Below are positions 27,407-36,656 of a stretch of 64,000 nt of DNA, piece after piece. The notes beneath the pieces were generated by a model, which worked only from the letters and a program-made list of their open reading frames with translations, did not search any database and was not told the origin of the DNA. A program made the position numbers and the translations under genes. Position 1 is the stretch's first letter, and each line of letters begins with the position of its first letter. The stretch is from Veillonella atypica KON (GTDB taxonomy: Bacteria; Bacillota; Negativicutes; Veillonellales; Veillonellaceae): NCBI RefSeq assembly GCF_002959915.1, contig NZ_PPDE01000001.1, positions 62,001 to 126,000 of the forward strand. Direction: 5' to 3'.

Positions 27407-28513
27407 TTATACGTTGAAGCGGAAGTGTGTTACGTCGCCGTCTTTCATAACATATTCCTTGCCTTCTAGGCGAACAAGGCCTTTTTCTTTAGCAGCATTT
27501 TGGCTGCCGCAAGCTTGTAAGTCATCGAAGGATACGATTTCAGCGCGGATAAAGCCTTTTTCAATATCGGAGTGAATTTTTCCAGCTGCTTGAGGTGCTT
27601 TTGTGCCGTTTACAATTGTCCATGCACGAGCTTCCATTTCACCAGCTGTAAAGTAGTTGATGAGGCCTAAGAGTGCATAACTTGCCTTGATAAGCTTAGT
27701 TAAGCCAGATTCTTCAAGACCGAGATCTTCTAGGAATGCAGCGGATTCTTCATCAGATAACTCAGCAATTTCGGATTCGATACGAGCGGATACAACAACG
27801 ATGCCAGCACCTTCGTTCTTCGCGTATTCTTCTACGCGTTTTACGTGCTCGTTAGCGGAGTAATCAGATACTTCATCTTCAGAAATGTTAGCAACATAAA
27901 GAGATGGTTTTGCTGTAAGTAATGTCAACTCTTTAATCATTTCTAACTCTTCTTCGTTAAGACCTTGGGCACGAACTGGTTTTGCTTCACCGAGACCTTC
28001 GATAATGCGTTCTAGCAATGGTAACTCAGCGCGAGCATCTTTATCGCCGGATTTTGCAATTTTTTCAATGCGTTGTTTCCGTTTTTCTACGGATTCAAGG
28101 TCTGCAAGGCAGAGCTCTGTATTGATGATTTCGATGTCTCGGATTGGATCGATAGACCCTGCAACGTGAGTGATATTAGGGTCATCGAAACAACGAATAA
28201 CTTGTGCAATTGCATCTACTTGACGAATATGGCTAAGGAATTTGTTACCTAAACCTTCGCCTTTAGATGCACCTTCAACGAGACCTGCAATATCTACAAA
28301 TCGCATAGCAGCAGGGAGGATGCGTTTGGAACCGAACATTTCCGCTAATACAGCTAGACGACTGTCTGGAACATCAACAACACCTACGTTTGGCTCAATT
28401 GTACAGAATGGATAGTTGGCAGCCTCAGCGCCAGCTTTTGTAATAGCGTTGAATAATGTACTTTTACCAACATTTGGAAGGCCTACGATGCCTACTTCTA
28501 AATTTGTGCTCAT
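27407..28513 (-). CDS. ychF: Redox-regulated ATPase/GTPase YchF
   Basis: A 368-residue Obg-family P-loop protein. G1 is GLPNVGKS near the N-terminus, the G3 segment is DIAGLVEGASKGEGLGN, and a C-terminal TGS-like domain ends with DVTHFRFNV. YchF binds ATP in preference to GTP and associates with ribosomes. The start chosen is ATG at 28513 (AAAGGTGG upstream on the minus strand); a longer in-frame ATG at 28561 would place that site inside the gene. Convergent with the csbD-like gene. Confidence 0.96.
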   Translation of the reverse strand: MSTNLEVGIVGLPNVGKSTLFNAITKAGAEAANYPFCTIEPNVGVVDVPDSRLAVLAEMFGSKRILPAAMRFVDIAGLVEGASKGEGLGNKFLSHIRQVDAIAQVIRCFDDPNITHVAGSIDPIRDIEIINTELCLADLESVEKRKQRIEKIAKSGDKDARAELPLLERIIEGLGEAKPVRAQGLNEEELEMIKELTLLTAKPSLYVANISEDEVSDYSANEHVKRVEEYAKNEGAGIVVVSARIESEIAELSDEESAAFLEDLGLEESGLTKLIKASYALLGLINYFTAGEMEARAWTIVNGTKAPQAAGKIHSDIEKGFIRAEIVSFDDLQACGSQNAAKEKGLVRLEGKEYVMKDGDVTHFRFNV

Positions 28514-28872
28514 GGTACCACCTTTATTAAAATTAATTTCGTTCTTTGTGAAAGCTTTCATTAGAAATATTGTTTCTTATAAAAGCCTTGTCAAACACAT
28601 ATTATATCATATTCTAATGGATATATACATTTCTATAGAATTAGTCTAGATTATTTATCAAGAAGTGCTATAATATTAGAGAGAAAGTTGAAGTTTCTTA
28701 TAAAAAATAATGATAAGTAGATGTATTTATATAATAAAAATATAAGTTCTTCTTATGATTTATTTTATAGAAAATTTTGATGAGCAGATATGACTATGTC
28801 AGTGTACAGGCGGACGTGTCATTTTGATTGAACGTAAACGTCATGTAACGCTGCTAGGAAAGGAAGTTAAGT
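28514..28872 (+). other. 359-nt region between ychF and cfa
   Basis: No open frame. An extended -10 promoter (TGC-TATAAT, 28666-28674) would give cfa a leader of about 190 nt. The leader holds the short motif TGAACGTAAACGT (28829-28841) 31 nt before the start codon; the same 13 bases occur upstream of the gene at 36657. No known riboswitch was recognised. Confidence 0.5.
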
Positions 28873-30045
28873 ATGTTTTCTAAGTTATTTGATAGTTTTT
28901 TAGTTCACTATTTAGAACGTTTTAATGATCACTGCTTTAGTGTAAAAGTGGGTGACAATGAATATACCATTGGCGAAGGTACACCTGAGTTTACCATTCG
29001 TGTAAACCGCGATATCCCTAAGAAAGATTTGCTCGTTTCTGCTGAACTTGCACTTGGCGAAGCGTATATGCGTAAGGATATTGAAATAGAAGGCGATTTA
29101 TTCAAAGCTCTTTGTGTTGTACTAGGTCATGTTAATAAAGATTCTATCAATAAAAAGGTACTTAGTTCTCTCTTTAATGTAGGTCTTAAAAAGAAAGATC
29201 AAAAACAACAAGTGTCTTCTCACTACGACCTTGGCAATGATTTTTATAGCTTATGGCTTGATAAGACGATGAGCTATTCTTGTGCGTACTTTAAACATGA
29301 AGATGATAGCTTAGAAGATGCACAATACCAAAAGGTTCATCATATTCTCGATAAATTATATTTAAAAGAAGGTATGACATTACTCGATATTGGTTGTGGT
29401 TGGGGATTCCTTTTAATTGAAGCAGCCCGTAAATATGGCGTTAAAGGCTATGGTTGTACATTGTCTGAAGAACAATGGAAGAAAGGCCAAGAACGGATTA
29501 AAGAATTCGGACTTGAAGGTCAAGTCGAAATCGAACTCATTGATTATCGTGATGTAGCGGCATCTGGTCGTACATTCGATCGTATCGTCAGCGTTGGTAT
29601 GTTGGAACATGTAGGTCGTCCTAATTTCCCATTGTATATGGAGGATGCATCCACTATGTTAAATGATGGTGGTTTATTCTTGCTCCATTACATCAGTGAT
29701 CCATCAGAAAAAGAATCTAGTGCATGGATTCGTAAATATATCTTCCCAGGTGGATGCTTACCGTCTCTTCGTGAAATTGTTTCTATTGCTTATGACTATG
29801 ATTTTAATGTTATCGATGTTGAAAGCTTGCGCTTGCACTACTATAAAACATTGATGCATTGGTACAATAATTTCCAAGGTGTACGTGACCAAGTAGAAAA
29901 AGCTCGCGGTACTGAATTCGTTCGTATGTGGGACTTATACCTCTGTGGTTGTGCAGCAGGTTTCTATATTGGCAATATGGATTTGCATCAAATCCTTATG
30001 ACAAAAGATGTTAACAATGAATTGCCATTAACACGTTGGTATTAA
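28873..30045 (+). CDS. cfa: Cyclopropane-fatty-acyl-phospholipid synthase
   Basis: A 390-residue S-adenosylmethionine methyltransferase that adds a methylene bridge to unsaturated lipid chains in the membrane. The N-terminal part (to about 110) is the lipid-binding region; SHYDLGNDFYSLWLD marks the catalytic domain. The SAM loop DIGCGWG is at 172-178. Downstream YIFPGGCLPSL and the LRLHYYKTLMHWYNNF segment are typical of Cfa. AAAGGAAG precedes ATG. Cyclopropanation usually rises in stationary phase or acid, consistent with the complex leader. Confidence 0.96.
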   Translation: MFSKLFDSFLVHYLERFNDHCFSVKVGDNEYTIGEGTPEFTIRVNRDIPKKDLLVSAELALGEAYMRKDIEIEGDLFKALCVVLGHVNKDSINKKVLSSLFNVGLKKKDQKQQVSSHYDLGNDFYSLWLDKTMSYSCAYFKHEDDSLEDAQYQKVHHILDKLYLKEGMTLLDIGCGWGFLLIEAARKYGVKGYGCTLSEEQWKKGQERIKEFGLEGQVEIELIDYRDVAASGRTFDRIVSVGMLEHVGRPNFPLYMEDASTMLNDGGLFLLHYISDPSEKESSAWIRKYIFPGGCLPSLREIVSIAYDYDFNVIDVESLRLHYYKTLMHWYNNFQGVRDQVEKARGTEFVRMWDLYLCGCAAGFYIGNMDLHQILMTKDVNNELPLTRWY

Positions 30046-30064
30046 TAGATAGATTTTAATACGA

Positions 30065-30096
30065 AAAAAGGACCGTCTTAAGGCGGTCCTTTTTGT
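30065..30096 (+). terminator. Intrinsic terminator after cfa
   Basis: AAAAAGGACCGTC pairs with GGCGGTCCTTTTT around a TTAA loop. Confidence 0.9.
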
Positions 30097-30123
30097 GTGT
30101 CGTCATACGCTATTGTTAAATGT

Positions 30124-30153
30124 AAAAAGAGGATAACCGAAGTTATCCTCTTA
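30124..30153 (-). terminator. Intrinsic terminator after ddh
   Basis: On the minus strand AAGAGGATAAC-TTCG-GTTATCCTCTT runs into TTTTAC. Confidence 0.85.
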
Positions 30154-30167
30154 AGGTGCGTATAGAA

Positions 30168-31142
30168 TTATAGAGAGTGAGCTCGCAATTCTTCAGCAGA
30201 ATGTGTGGAAATCCAAGCTGGTGGAATATCGAATACTGTGTAGCAACCAGTACCACCGTGTTTAGCGAGACGGTAGATACCACGAGCGTAAGCAACAAGT
30301 GCGGAGCCAGTGAATTCAGGGTTAGAATCAAGTTTTAAAGAGTATTCAACAACATGACGAGTGCCGTCAGTGCTTTCACCAGAACGAAGAACGAAGCCAC
30401 CATGTGGAATACCCTTGTGGTTGCGATCAAGTTCTTCTTGGGAAATAAAGTTGACTACAGTTTCGTAACCTACGAAGTAGTTTTCCATAGTTTTGATTTC
30501 GTTTTCAATTTTTGCTTTGTCTGCATCAGGAGCAGCTACTACATAGCATTCACGAAGGTGGCCTTTGTAGCCATCAACGTCTGGAGTTTCGCCGTTGCGA
30601 ATTGCTTCAAGGTATTGTTCTTTAGGAACAGTGTATTGACGAGCATCAAGAACACCATCGATACGACGGATAGCATCGGAGTGACCTTGGGACACGCCGC
30701 GGCCCCAGAATGTGTAAGATTTGCCATGAGGCAAGATGCTTTCAGCGTAAACACGTTGTAAAGAGAACATGCCTGGGTCCCAACCGCAAGAAATCAATGT
30801 AGCAGTCTTAGCTTCTTTAGCTACTTTGTCTACATTAGCAAAATGCTCAGGGATACGTGCATGTGTATCGAAGGAATCGATACAGTTGAAGTATTTAGTT
30901 ACCATTGGAGTTTGTTCGATAAGGTCTGTTGCAGAACCACCGCAAAGAACCATAACATCGATCTTACCTTTGAAGTTTGGTAGATCTTCCATAGTGTATG
31001 TAGGAACACCAGACACTGTTTCTAAGCCTTTACGACGAGAAAATACGCCTACGAGTTCCATATCTGGTTGCAATTTAACAGATGCTTCTACGCCACGGCC
31101 TAAGTTGCCATAGCCTACGATACCAATACGAATTTTGCTCAT
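30168..31142 (-). CDS. ddh: meso-Diaminopimelate dehydrogenase
   Basis: A 324-residue NADP-dependent enzyme converting tetrahydrodipicolinate directly to meso-diaminopimelate with ammonia. The N-terminal Rossmann motif is GYGNLG (10-15), followed by the SRRKG segment expected for NADP. CGWDPGMFSLQRVYAESILPHG and GRGVSQGHSDAIRR, typical of Ddh, form the substrate site. GGAGGC precedes ATG. dapL, 2.6 kb away, offers a second route from the same substrate. Confidence 0.95.
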   Translation of the reverse strand: MSKIRIGIVGYGNLGRGVEASVKLQPDMELVGVFSRRKGLETVSGVPTYTMEDLPNFKGKIDVMVLCGGSATDLIEQTPMVTKYFNCIDSFDTHARIPEHFANVDKVAKEAKTATLISCGWDPGMFSLQRVYAESILPHGKSYTFWGRGVSQGHSDAIRRIDGVLDARQYTVPKEQYLEAIRNGETPDVDGYKGHLRECYVVAAPDADKAKIENEIKTMENYFVGYETVVNFISQEELDRNHKGIPHGGFVLRSGESTDGTRHVVEYSLKLDSNPEFTGSALVAYARGIYRLAKHGGTGCYTVFDIPPAWISTHSAEELRAHSL

Positions 31143-31344
31143 ATTAGCCTCCTATATAATTATAAAATGTAGTGTAATAACTAATATACTTATTATAACA
31201 TAGAAATTTCTCTTTTTATAATATTCTATAGAGTTATACAGCATATATTATGTGGAGAGAATAATTCGTTTGTTATTATTCATCATTATATCGATACATT
31301 GCGTATGGGAATATACATAAAAGAAAACATCATATGTGCAAAAA

Positions 31345-31375
31345 TTGACACATATACCCCTACTATATATACAAT
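31345..31375 (+). promoter_or_regulatory. Probable promoter of the autotransporter gene
   Basis: Consensus TTGACA (31345-31350) followed 17 nt later by TATACA (31368-31373), within TATATACAAT. Confidence 0.55.
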
Positions 31376-31418
31376 GAATATATGCATATTATTGTGTATA
31401 GTTTGAGGAGGTTATGAG

Positions 31419-33641
31419 ATGAGAAGAACGATAAACCTTGCTGTTATTGCTGCTTTAATTATTACCGGTGCTAGTGCAGAGGCCATGGTGTCAGCCACTA
31501 CAGTTGAAAGCCATACGGATGGAAAATCCATTGGGTTGAATTTGTGGGGTGAAAATAAACACTATACCGATGATTTGATCGTCAATGTATCTGGCCTTGG
31601 TGTAAATGGAAATAAATACCATAATAACGTTACCGGTATTTATGCTCTTGATGGATCTCAGGTTGCCATAGATAAAAATGTAAATGTAACGGTTGTAAAT
31701 CCAGCACCTGCGGAAAGTGGAGAGAAGCGCAGACCAGACTTAGCACACTATTATATGAGTGGTATATATGCTGGTTATGGTGGGGTTACAAATGATGGTA
31801 ATAATGATGATACTCGTATTACCGTACAAGGTAATGCCAAAGTAGATGCCATTGGCGTAGGTTTGCAAGCTAATAAGGATGGATACATTCGGATTCTAGG
31901 TGGGGCAGATGTAAAGACACATCCTTTAACGACATCTGATACATATTCTGCACTTTCAGAAGAAGGATTTGTCTATGTGAATACTGGCATGGATGGATTG
32001 AAACCAGGTGCTAAGGACGTCAATATGTATGGCAATATTGGTTTTATCAATAAAAACTATGGTATTGATAAAAATCCACACAATCATGGATCAGAAATTT
32101 CATTAGGATTAACGACACCAAATTCTAAATTAGTGGGTGGTGTACTCAATGAATTTGATGAAAGTAACAATAATCCTCATCATAGCGGTTTGAGATTGTA
32201 TTTACAAAATGGTGCTACATGGCGTAATGAATGGTTAGGAGCTGAACGTGAATACCCTACACAAGGCCGACCAGATACTGCAAATTATCTCTATACAGGT
32301 AGTAAGGTAGAGCATCTTATAGGTGGTGCCACAGAAGGTAGCCGCGGCATTATCCAAGCCGTAGATGCACGGCCTATTACGATTAATAATTATGCTGGTC
32401 ATACAGCTATTGATTATGAAAAAGGTGCACCTGCTGCAGAAAACGGTAAAGGTGAAATTGTAATTAATCATGCTGACCCTGGCTCTTCTGTTACATTGCG
32501 TAGTTCCGTAGAGGCTTTGAAAGAACATGCTAATGCCGAGATTCCAGGATTAGCAGAAAATCAATTTGTGAAGAAAATAGTCTACAATGGATATACGAAG
32601 GGTGAGCGAAACCTTGGTGTTAATGTGCATTTAGAAACAGGTGTGATTAGTCCTACATTAAATGCTAAACTTAGCCCGGATGATTTTGATACAGATGGAC
32701 GTGCTATGGTGTCTAATAAAACCGTATTATCCACTAGTGAAAGTGAAATTGTATCCGGTGCTAAGAGTGCATTAGCATCTTCTGTTATGCAAATGCGAGC
32801 TGATACCAATGATTTACAACGCCGCTTAGGTGATGTGCGTCTTAACTCCGATAGTCAAGGCGTATGGGGCAAATATATTGGTGGTAAATCTAAAATTACA
32901 GACTCTGCCTATGTAAATCAAAATTATAATATGGCGCAATTTGGCTATGATACGAAACGAGGAAACTGGATTATAGGCGGTGCCTTCTTGTATGGTACAA
33001 ACAACAGTGATTATACACTAGGTTCAGGTTCTGGTAAAACTGCTGGATTAGCAATCTATGGGGCTAAACAATTTAATGATGGCCGTTACTTAGATATTAT
33101 TGCTAAAGGCAATCGTTTGAAAAATGATTTTACCGTACATAACAGTTTAGGAACGTCGTTGAGTGGTGACTACCGTAATACGGGTGCATCTTTGAGCCTT
33201 GAATATGGTAAACGTATCAAGAGAAATAATGGTTTCTATATTGACCCTAGTGCGGAATTGATTCTTAGCCGCTTATCTGGTGAAAGCTTCGATGCTCGTA
33301 CGAATACAGGTAGCACGGTTCATATTAATTCTGATGCGGTTAATTCCGCTATAGGGCGCTTAGGAATTGGCATTGGTAAGGAAGCTAAGAATAGTAATGT
33401 TTTCCTTAAAGCTGCATTGGCGCATGAATTCTCTGGCAAGATGAAAGCAACCTATAGCATGGCCGGTGAACCAACGACTAATAGCGTAGTAGATTTGAAG
33501 GATACTTGGCTTGATCTTGAACTCGGTGGTTCATGGAGTTTCCGTCCAAATACATATGTATATGGAACATTTACTAAAAACTTTGGTAGTACTGTTGATA
33601 CATCCTATCGTGTAGATGCGGGTATTCGTCATAACTTTTAA
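31419..33641 (+). CDS. Autotransporter with C-terminal outer-membrane beta-barrel
   Basis: A 740-residue type Va secretion protein. A signal peptide ends near residue 21 (ASA-EAM). The passenger (about 25-440) is a beta-rich repeat region like a short beta-helix. Residues about 450-470 (SSVMQMRADTNDLQRRLGDVR) form the linker helix, and the barrel from about 478 starts GVWGKYIGG. The protein ends in Phe (GIRHNF), the usual last residue of outer-membrane barrels. Surface function unknown; adhesion is plausible. It shows the organism has an outer membrane. TTGAGGAGG lies about 8 nt before ATG. Confidence 0.93.
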   Translation: MRRTINLAVIAALIITGASAEAMVSATTVESHTDGKSIGLNLWGENKHYTDDLIVNVSGLGVNGNKYHNNVTGIYALDGSQVAIDKNVNVTVVNPAPAESGEKRRPDLAHYYMSGIYAGYGGVTNDGNNDDTRITVQGNAKVDAIGVGLQANKDGYIRILGGADVKTHPLTTSDTYSALSEEGFVYVNTGMDGLKPGAKDVNMYGNIGFINKNYGIDKNPHNHGSEISLGLTTPNSKLVGGVLNEFDESNNNPHHSGLRLYLQNGATWRNEWLGAEREYPTQGRPDTANYLYTGSKVEHLIGGATEGSRGIIQAVDARPITINNYAGHTAIDYEKGAPAAENGKGEIVINHADPGSSVTLRSSVEALKEHANAEIPGLAENQFVKKIVYNGYTKGERNLGVNVHLETGVISPTLNAKLSPDDFDTDGRAMVSNKTVLSTSESEIVSGAKSALASSVMQMRADTNDLQRRLGDVRLNSDSQGVWGKYIGGKSKITDSAYVNQNYNMAQFGYDTKRGNWIIGGAFLYGTNNSDYTLGSGSGKTAGLAIYGAKQFNDGRYLDIIAKGNRLKNDFTVHNSLGTSLSGDYRNTGASLSLEYGKRIKRNNGFYIDPSAELILSRLSGESFDARTNTGSTVHINSDAVNSAIGRLGIGIGKEAKNSNVFLKAALAHEFSGKMKATYSMAGEPTTNSVVDLKDTWLDLELGGSWSFRPNTYVYGTFTKNFGSTVDTSYRVDAGIRHNF

Positions 33642-33661
33642 TTAGTATCTAGATTTAAAAT

Positions 33662-33709
33662 AAAAACGGTTGTGAAACATTCGGAGAGAAGGTTTCACAA
33701 CCGTTTTGT
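33662..33709. terminator. Bidirectional terminator between autotransporter gene and dapL
   Basis: AAAACGGTTGTGAAAC pairs with GTTTCACAACCGTTTT around a 13-nt loop. Confidence 0.9.
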
Positions 33710-33735
33710 ATTACATATTTTTAGATATAAATGTA

Positions 33736-34965
33736 TTAGAATTGTAAAGTTTTGATGCGTTCTACGGCACGGATTGTATTTTCACGGCTGCCGAATGCAG
33801 TTAAACGAAGGTAACCTTCGCCATGTGGACCGAAACCAGAGCCTGGTGTAGACACGATTTGTACCTTTTCAAGAAGACGATCGAATAATTCCCAGCTTGT
33901 CATGTTGCCAGGTGTTTTTAACCAAATATAAGGTGCATCAGTACCACCATATACAGTAAGGCCAATGGATTCGAGGCCTTCTTTGATGATGCGTGCATTT
34001 TCTTTGTAGTAAGCGATGTTTGCGCGAGTTTGTTCGCGGCCTTCTTTGGAATATACTGCTTCAGCACCACGTTGAACGATATAAGGTACGCCGTTAAATT
34101 TAGTGCATTGACGACGGTTCCACATAGGATTCAAAGGTTGACGTTCACCAGATTTAGTTTTGCCTGTTACTTCTTTTGGAACGACTGCGTAGGCACAACG
34201 TGTACCTGTAAAGCCAGCAGTTTTAGAGAAGGAACGGAATTCAATAGCTACTTCGCGGGCACCTTCGATTTCATAGATAGATTTAACAGTGTCTTCTGTG
34301 CTGATGAAAGCTTCATAAGCGGAGTCGAACATCAAGATCGCGTCGTTTTCTTTACACCATTTAATCCATTCGGCTAAGCGTGCACGGCTGAGTACTGTGC
34401 CTGTAGGATTGTTTGGAGAGCAAAGATATACGATATCTACACGTTCAGCAGGAAATTCTGGAGAGAAATTATTTTCTGCAAATGTAGGAAGATATACAAC
34501 CTTTTCGAACATACCATCAACGGCTTGGCCTGTACGACCGCCCATAACGTTGGAATCAAGGTATACAGGGTATACAGGGTCGGTGATAGCGATGATATTA
34601 TCTTCGCTGAATAATTCTTGGATATTACCAACGTCGGATTTTGCGCCGTCAGAAACGAATACTTCGTCCATACTAATTTCGATGCCATATGGTTTGTAAT
34701 CGCCTTCGATGATTGCTTTACGAAGGAAATCATAACCTTGTTCAGGACCATAACCGCGGAATGTTTCAGCTTTGCCCATTTCTTGAACAGCCTTAGTCAT
34801 AGCATCTACGATAGCAGGTACTAAAGGCAATGTTACATCGCCGATACCAAGACGAATAATGTCAGCATCTGGATGAGCTGCTTGGTAATCCGCTACTTTT
34901 TTAGCAATGTTAGCAAATAAATAAGAACCTTGTAGGTTTAAATAGTTTTCATTAATATTAGCCAT
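33736..34965 (-). CDS. dapL: LL-diaminopimelate aminotransferase
   Basis: A 409-residue class I/II aminotransferase converting tetrahydrodipicolinate to LL-diaminopimelate using glutamate. The PLP lysine lies in [10 protein letters not shown], with [11 protein letters not shown] as the substrate/cofactor segment and the GDVTLPL start typical of DapL. A DapF epimerase would be needed to reach meso-DAP; it is not in this window. AAAGGAG lies about 6 nt upstream of ATG. Presence together with ddh is unusual. Confidence 0.95.
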   Translation of the reverse strand: MANINENYLNLQGSYLFANIAKKVADYQAAHPDADIIRLGIGDVTLPLVPAIVDAMTKAVQEMGKAETFRGYGPEQGYDFLRKAIIEGDYKPYGIEISMDEVFVSDGAKSDVGNIQELFSEDNIIAITDPVYPVYLDSNVMGGRTGQAVDGMFEKVVYLPTFAENNFSPEFPAERVDIVYLCSPNNPTGTVLSRARLAEWIKWCKENDAILMFDSAYEAFISTEDTVKSIYEIEGAREVAIEFRSFSKTAGFTGTRCAYAVVPKEVTGKTKSGERQPLNPMWNRRQCTKFNGVPYIVQRGAEAVYSKEGREQTRANIAYYKENARIIKEGLESIGLTVYGGTDAPYIWLKTPGNMTSWELFDRLLEKVQIVSTPGSGFGPHGEGYLRLTAFGSRENTIRAVERIKTLQF

Positions 34966-35097
34966 GATGACTCCTTTTATAATTAGAATTCTCTATATAT
35001 AGTAAAATATATAAGGGATTGGCGCAAGAGGTTTCTATAGAATTTTAAATCTATTATATCATTAATGATAATGAGCCGTTTATTATATAGGACCTAC

Positions 35098-35126
35098 TTG
35101 CTTTCATTATTAATTTAGGTTATAAT
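35098..35126 (+). promoter_or_regulatory. rpsF-ssb-rpsR promoter
   Basis: TTGCTT (35098-35103), 17-nt spacer, TATAAT (35121-35126). Confidence 0.75.
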
Positions 35127-35150
35127 AGTAGAGCTTATTAATGGTAAGCA

Positions 35151-35192
35151 CTTCCTACCCCTATGTGTCGATAGGGGCATTAGTCCGAAAGA
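35151..35192 (+). promoter_or_regulatory. Probable S6:S18 autoregulatory leader element
   Basis: A 7-bp hairpin (CCCCTAT/ATAGGGG, 35158-35177) is flanked by CTTCCTA and followed by a CCG trinucleotide (TCCGAAAG) just before the ribosome site. The known S6:S18-binding motif in rpsF leaders is a hairpin with an adjacent CCG. Proteins S6 and S18 would repress their own operon; match judged by eye. Confidence 0.55.
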
Positions 35193-35206
35193 GGAGGTGA
35201 TTTTGT

Positions 35207-35491
35207 ATGAACAAATACGAAGTCATGGTTATTGTGAAACCAGCTGAAGAAGAAGCAACTAACGCTGTCATTGAAAAAGTGGAAGCTTTAATTGCTCGTG
35301 TAGGCGGCACAGTAGAAAAGGTAGATCGTTGGGGCAAGCGTCGTCTTGCTTACGCAGTGAAAAAATTCACTGACGGTTTCTACGTATTGGTTAATTTCGA
35401 AGCTGATCCAGCTGAAATTAAAGAAATTGACCGTGTGTTGAAAATCAACGATGATGTCTTAAGACACCTGATTGTTAAACACGATGCATAA
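35207..35491 (+). CDS. rpsF: 30S ribosomal protein S6
   Basis: A 94-residue S6 protein with the typical start NKYEVMVIVKPAEEE and the GKRRLAYAVKK segment that contacts S18. It binds the central domain of 16S rRNA with S18. GAGGAGGTGATTTTGT precedes the ATG, a very strong site. First gene of the rpsF-ssb-rpsR operon. Confidence 0.97.
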   Translation: MNKYEVMVIVKPAEEEATNAVIEKVEALIARVGGTVEKVDRWGKRRLAYAVKKFTDGFYVLVNFEADPAEIKEIDRVLKINDDVLRHLIVKHDA

Positions 35492-35512
35492 TTAAAGCCT
35501 GGAGGAGAAAAG

Positions 35513-35911
35513 ATGAACTCTGTACAAATTCTAGGTAATTTAGCTCGTGATCCTGAAGTACGTTTTACTAAAACTGGTAGAGCAGTGGCAACTTTCACAG
35601 TAGCTGCTACTAATACTTATGTTGACTCTACGACCAATGAAACGAAAGAACAAACTGCTTTCATTAATTGCGTTGCATGGGGCAAACTTGGTGAAGCGGC
35701 AGGTAATCTTCGTAAGGGCAGTCGCTGCTTTGTAGAAGGTCGCTTGCAAACTCGTTCCTACGAGACTCAGGATGGTCAAAAACGTTACGTTACTGAAGTG
35801 GTAGCGAACTTTGTGGGCCAATCCCTTGATATGAATACTAATTCTTTCGATGGTGGGTCCAATTTTGATAGTTTCAGTACAGGCGGCGATGACGAACACA
35901 TCCCGTTCTAG
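35513..35911 (+). CDS. ssb: Single-stranded DNA-binding protein
   Basis: A 132-residue OB-fold protein beginning MNSVQILGNLARDPEVR. The C-terminal tip DDEHIPF is the acidic docking tail for replication and repair partners. Short for SSB because the glycine-rich linker is only about 20 residues. Lies between rpsF and rpsR, the usual Firmicutes order. GGAGGAG precedes ATG. Confidence 0.96.
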   Translation: MNSVQILGNLARDPEVRFTKTGRAVATFTVAATNTYVDSTTNETKEQTAFINCVAWGKLGEAAGNLRKGSRCFVEGRLQTRSYETQDGQKRYVTEVVANFVGQSLDMNTNSFDGGSNFDSFSTGGDDEHIPF

Positions 35912-35950
35912 TGTCCGAGACTCCTACTAATTCGAAAAGGAGGATTCGCA

Positions 35951-36181
35951 ATGAGAAGAGATAGAGGCAGAAAGCCAAGAAGAAAAGTATGCGTTTTCTG
36001 TGCAGACCATATCGATCAAATCGACTATAAAGATGTTGCAAAACTTCGTCGTTTCACGACTGAACGCGGCAAAATCTTACCTCGTCGTATTTCCGGTACT
36101 TGCGCAAAACATCAACGCAAATTGACTACATCTATCAAACGTGCACGTGCAATCGCTTTATTGCCATTCACTGCAGAATAA
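35951..36181 (+). CDS. rpsR: 30S ribosomal protein S18
   Basis: A 76-residue basic S18 protein. [15 protein letters not shown] near the start, [12 protein letters not shown] and the Arg-rich C-terminus are typical. Two cysteines (CVFC) plus the later Cys and His resemble the zinc-binding version of S18. AAAGGAGG precedes ATG. Last gene of the operon, followed by a strong terminator. Confidence 0.97.
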   Translation: MRRDRGRKPRRKVCVFCADHIDQIDYKDVAKLRRFTTERGKILPRRISGTCAKHQRKLTTSIKRARAIALLPFTAE

Positions 36182-36191
36182 TTGATGAATC

Positions 36192-36226
36192 AAGGCGGTA
36201 TAACCATTTGGTTGTACCGCCTTTTT
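36192..36226 (+). terminator. Intrinsic terminator after rpsR
   Basis: AAGGCGGTATAACCA pairs with GGTTGTACCGCCTT (one mismatch), followed by TTTGC. Confidence 0.9.
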
Positions 36227-36287
36227 GCTACATAAAGAGCTGGTTCTGTATGGACTGGCTCTTTTTCTTAGATTGTGGTATATTTTG

Positions 36288-36347
36288 CAGGAAAACGGTG
36301 TTTCTGTAGAACAAATTGTAGCTGATGTAAAAGCATTGCTAAGTTAA
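36288..36347 (+). pseudogene. C-terminal coding remnant of an unidentified protein
   Basis: An 18-codon tail (ENGVSVEQIVADVKALLS, then TAA at 36345) reads like the helical C-terminus of a real protein, but it has no start, ribosome site or recognisable body upstream; the rpsR terminator lies only about 60 nt before. Its own terminator follows at 36396. Most likely the leftover end of a deleted gene. Confidence 0.4.
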
Positions 36348-36395
36348 AATCGCTACAGAATATAACTTATATAAATATTGTTTATAAATGAATTG

Positions 36396-36440
36396 AAAAG
36401 TAGTAGTACTTTCTAATTAGCATAGAAACTACTACTTTTT
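36396..36440 (+). terminator. Orphan intrinsic terminator
   Basis: AAAAGTAGTAGT pairs with ACTACTACTTTT (inner TTCTA/TAGAA adds length), followed by T. No intact gene lies between it and the rpsR terminator. Confidence 0.8.
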
Positions 36441-36656
36441 GAATATATGAATATGAGTTATAAATAGTATTTATAAATAAAATATTTTATAGTTTTTTAT
36501 CAATATGACTATAAATAATAGATGAAGTAGTATATAATAAAAATAGACTGACCCATTTGGATGTATGATACAGTTTTACTAATTTATAAATCTGTATTGG
36601 TTAGTATATGAACGTAAACGTGCTTTTGTTGGTGTGTAAAGGGAGATTTGGAAACA
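36441..36656 (+). other. AT-rich upstream region of the exported-protein gene
   Basis: Contains TATAAT at 36533-36538 without a clear -35, and the motif TGAACGTAAACGT at 36609-36621, shared with the cfa leader. No open frame. Confidence 0.4.

Noticed and set aside
27285-27575. 96-codon plus-strand frame across the csbD/ychF terminator
   Set aside because: It runs through a bidirectional terminator and antisense to the ychF end, with no ribosome site of its own.
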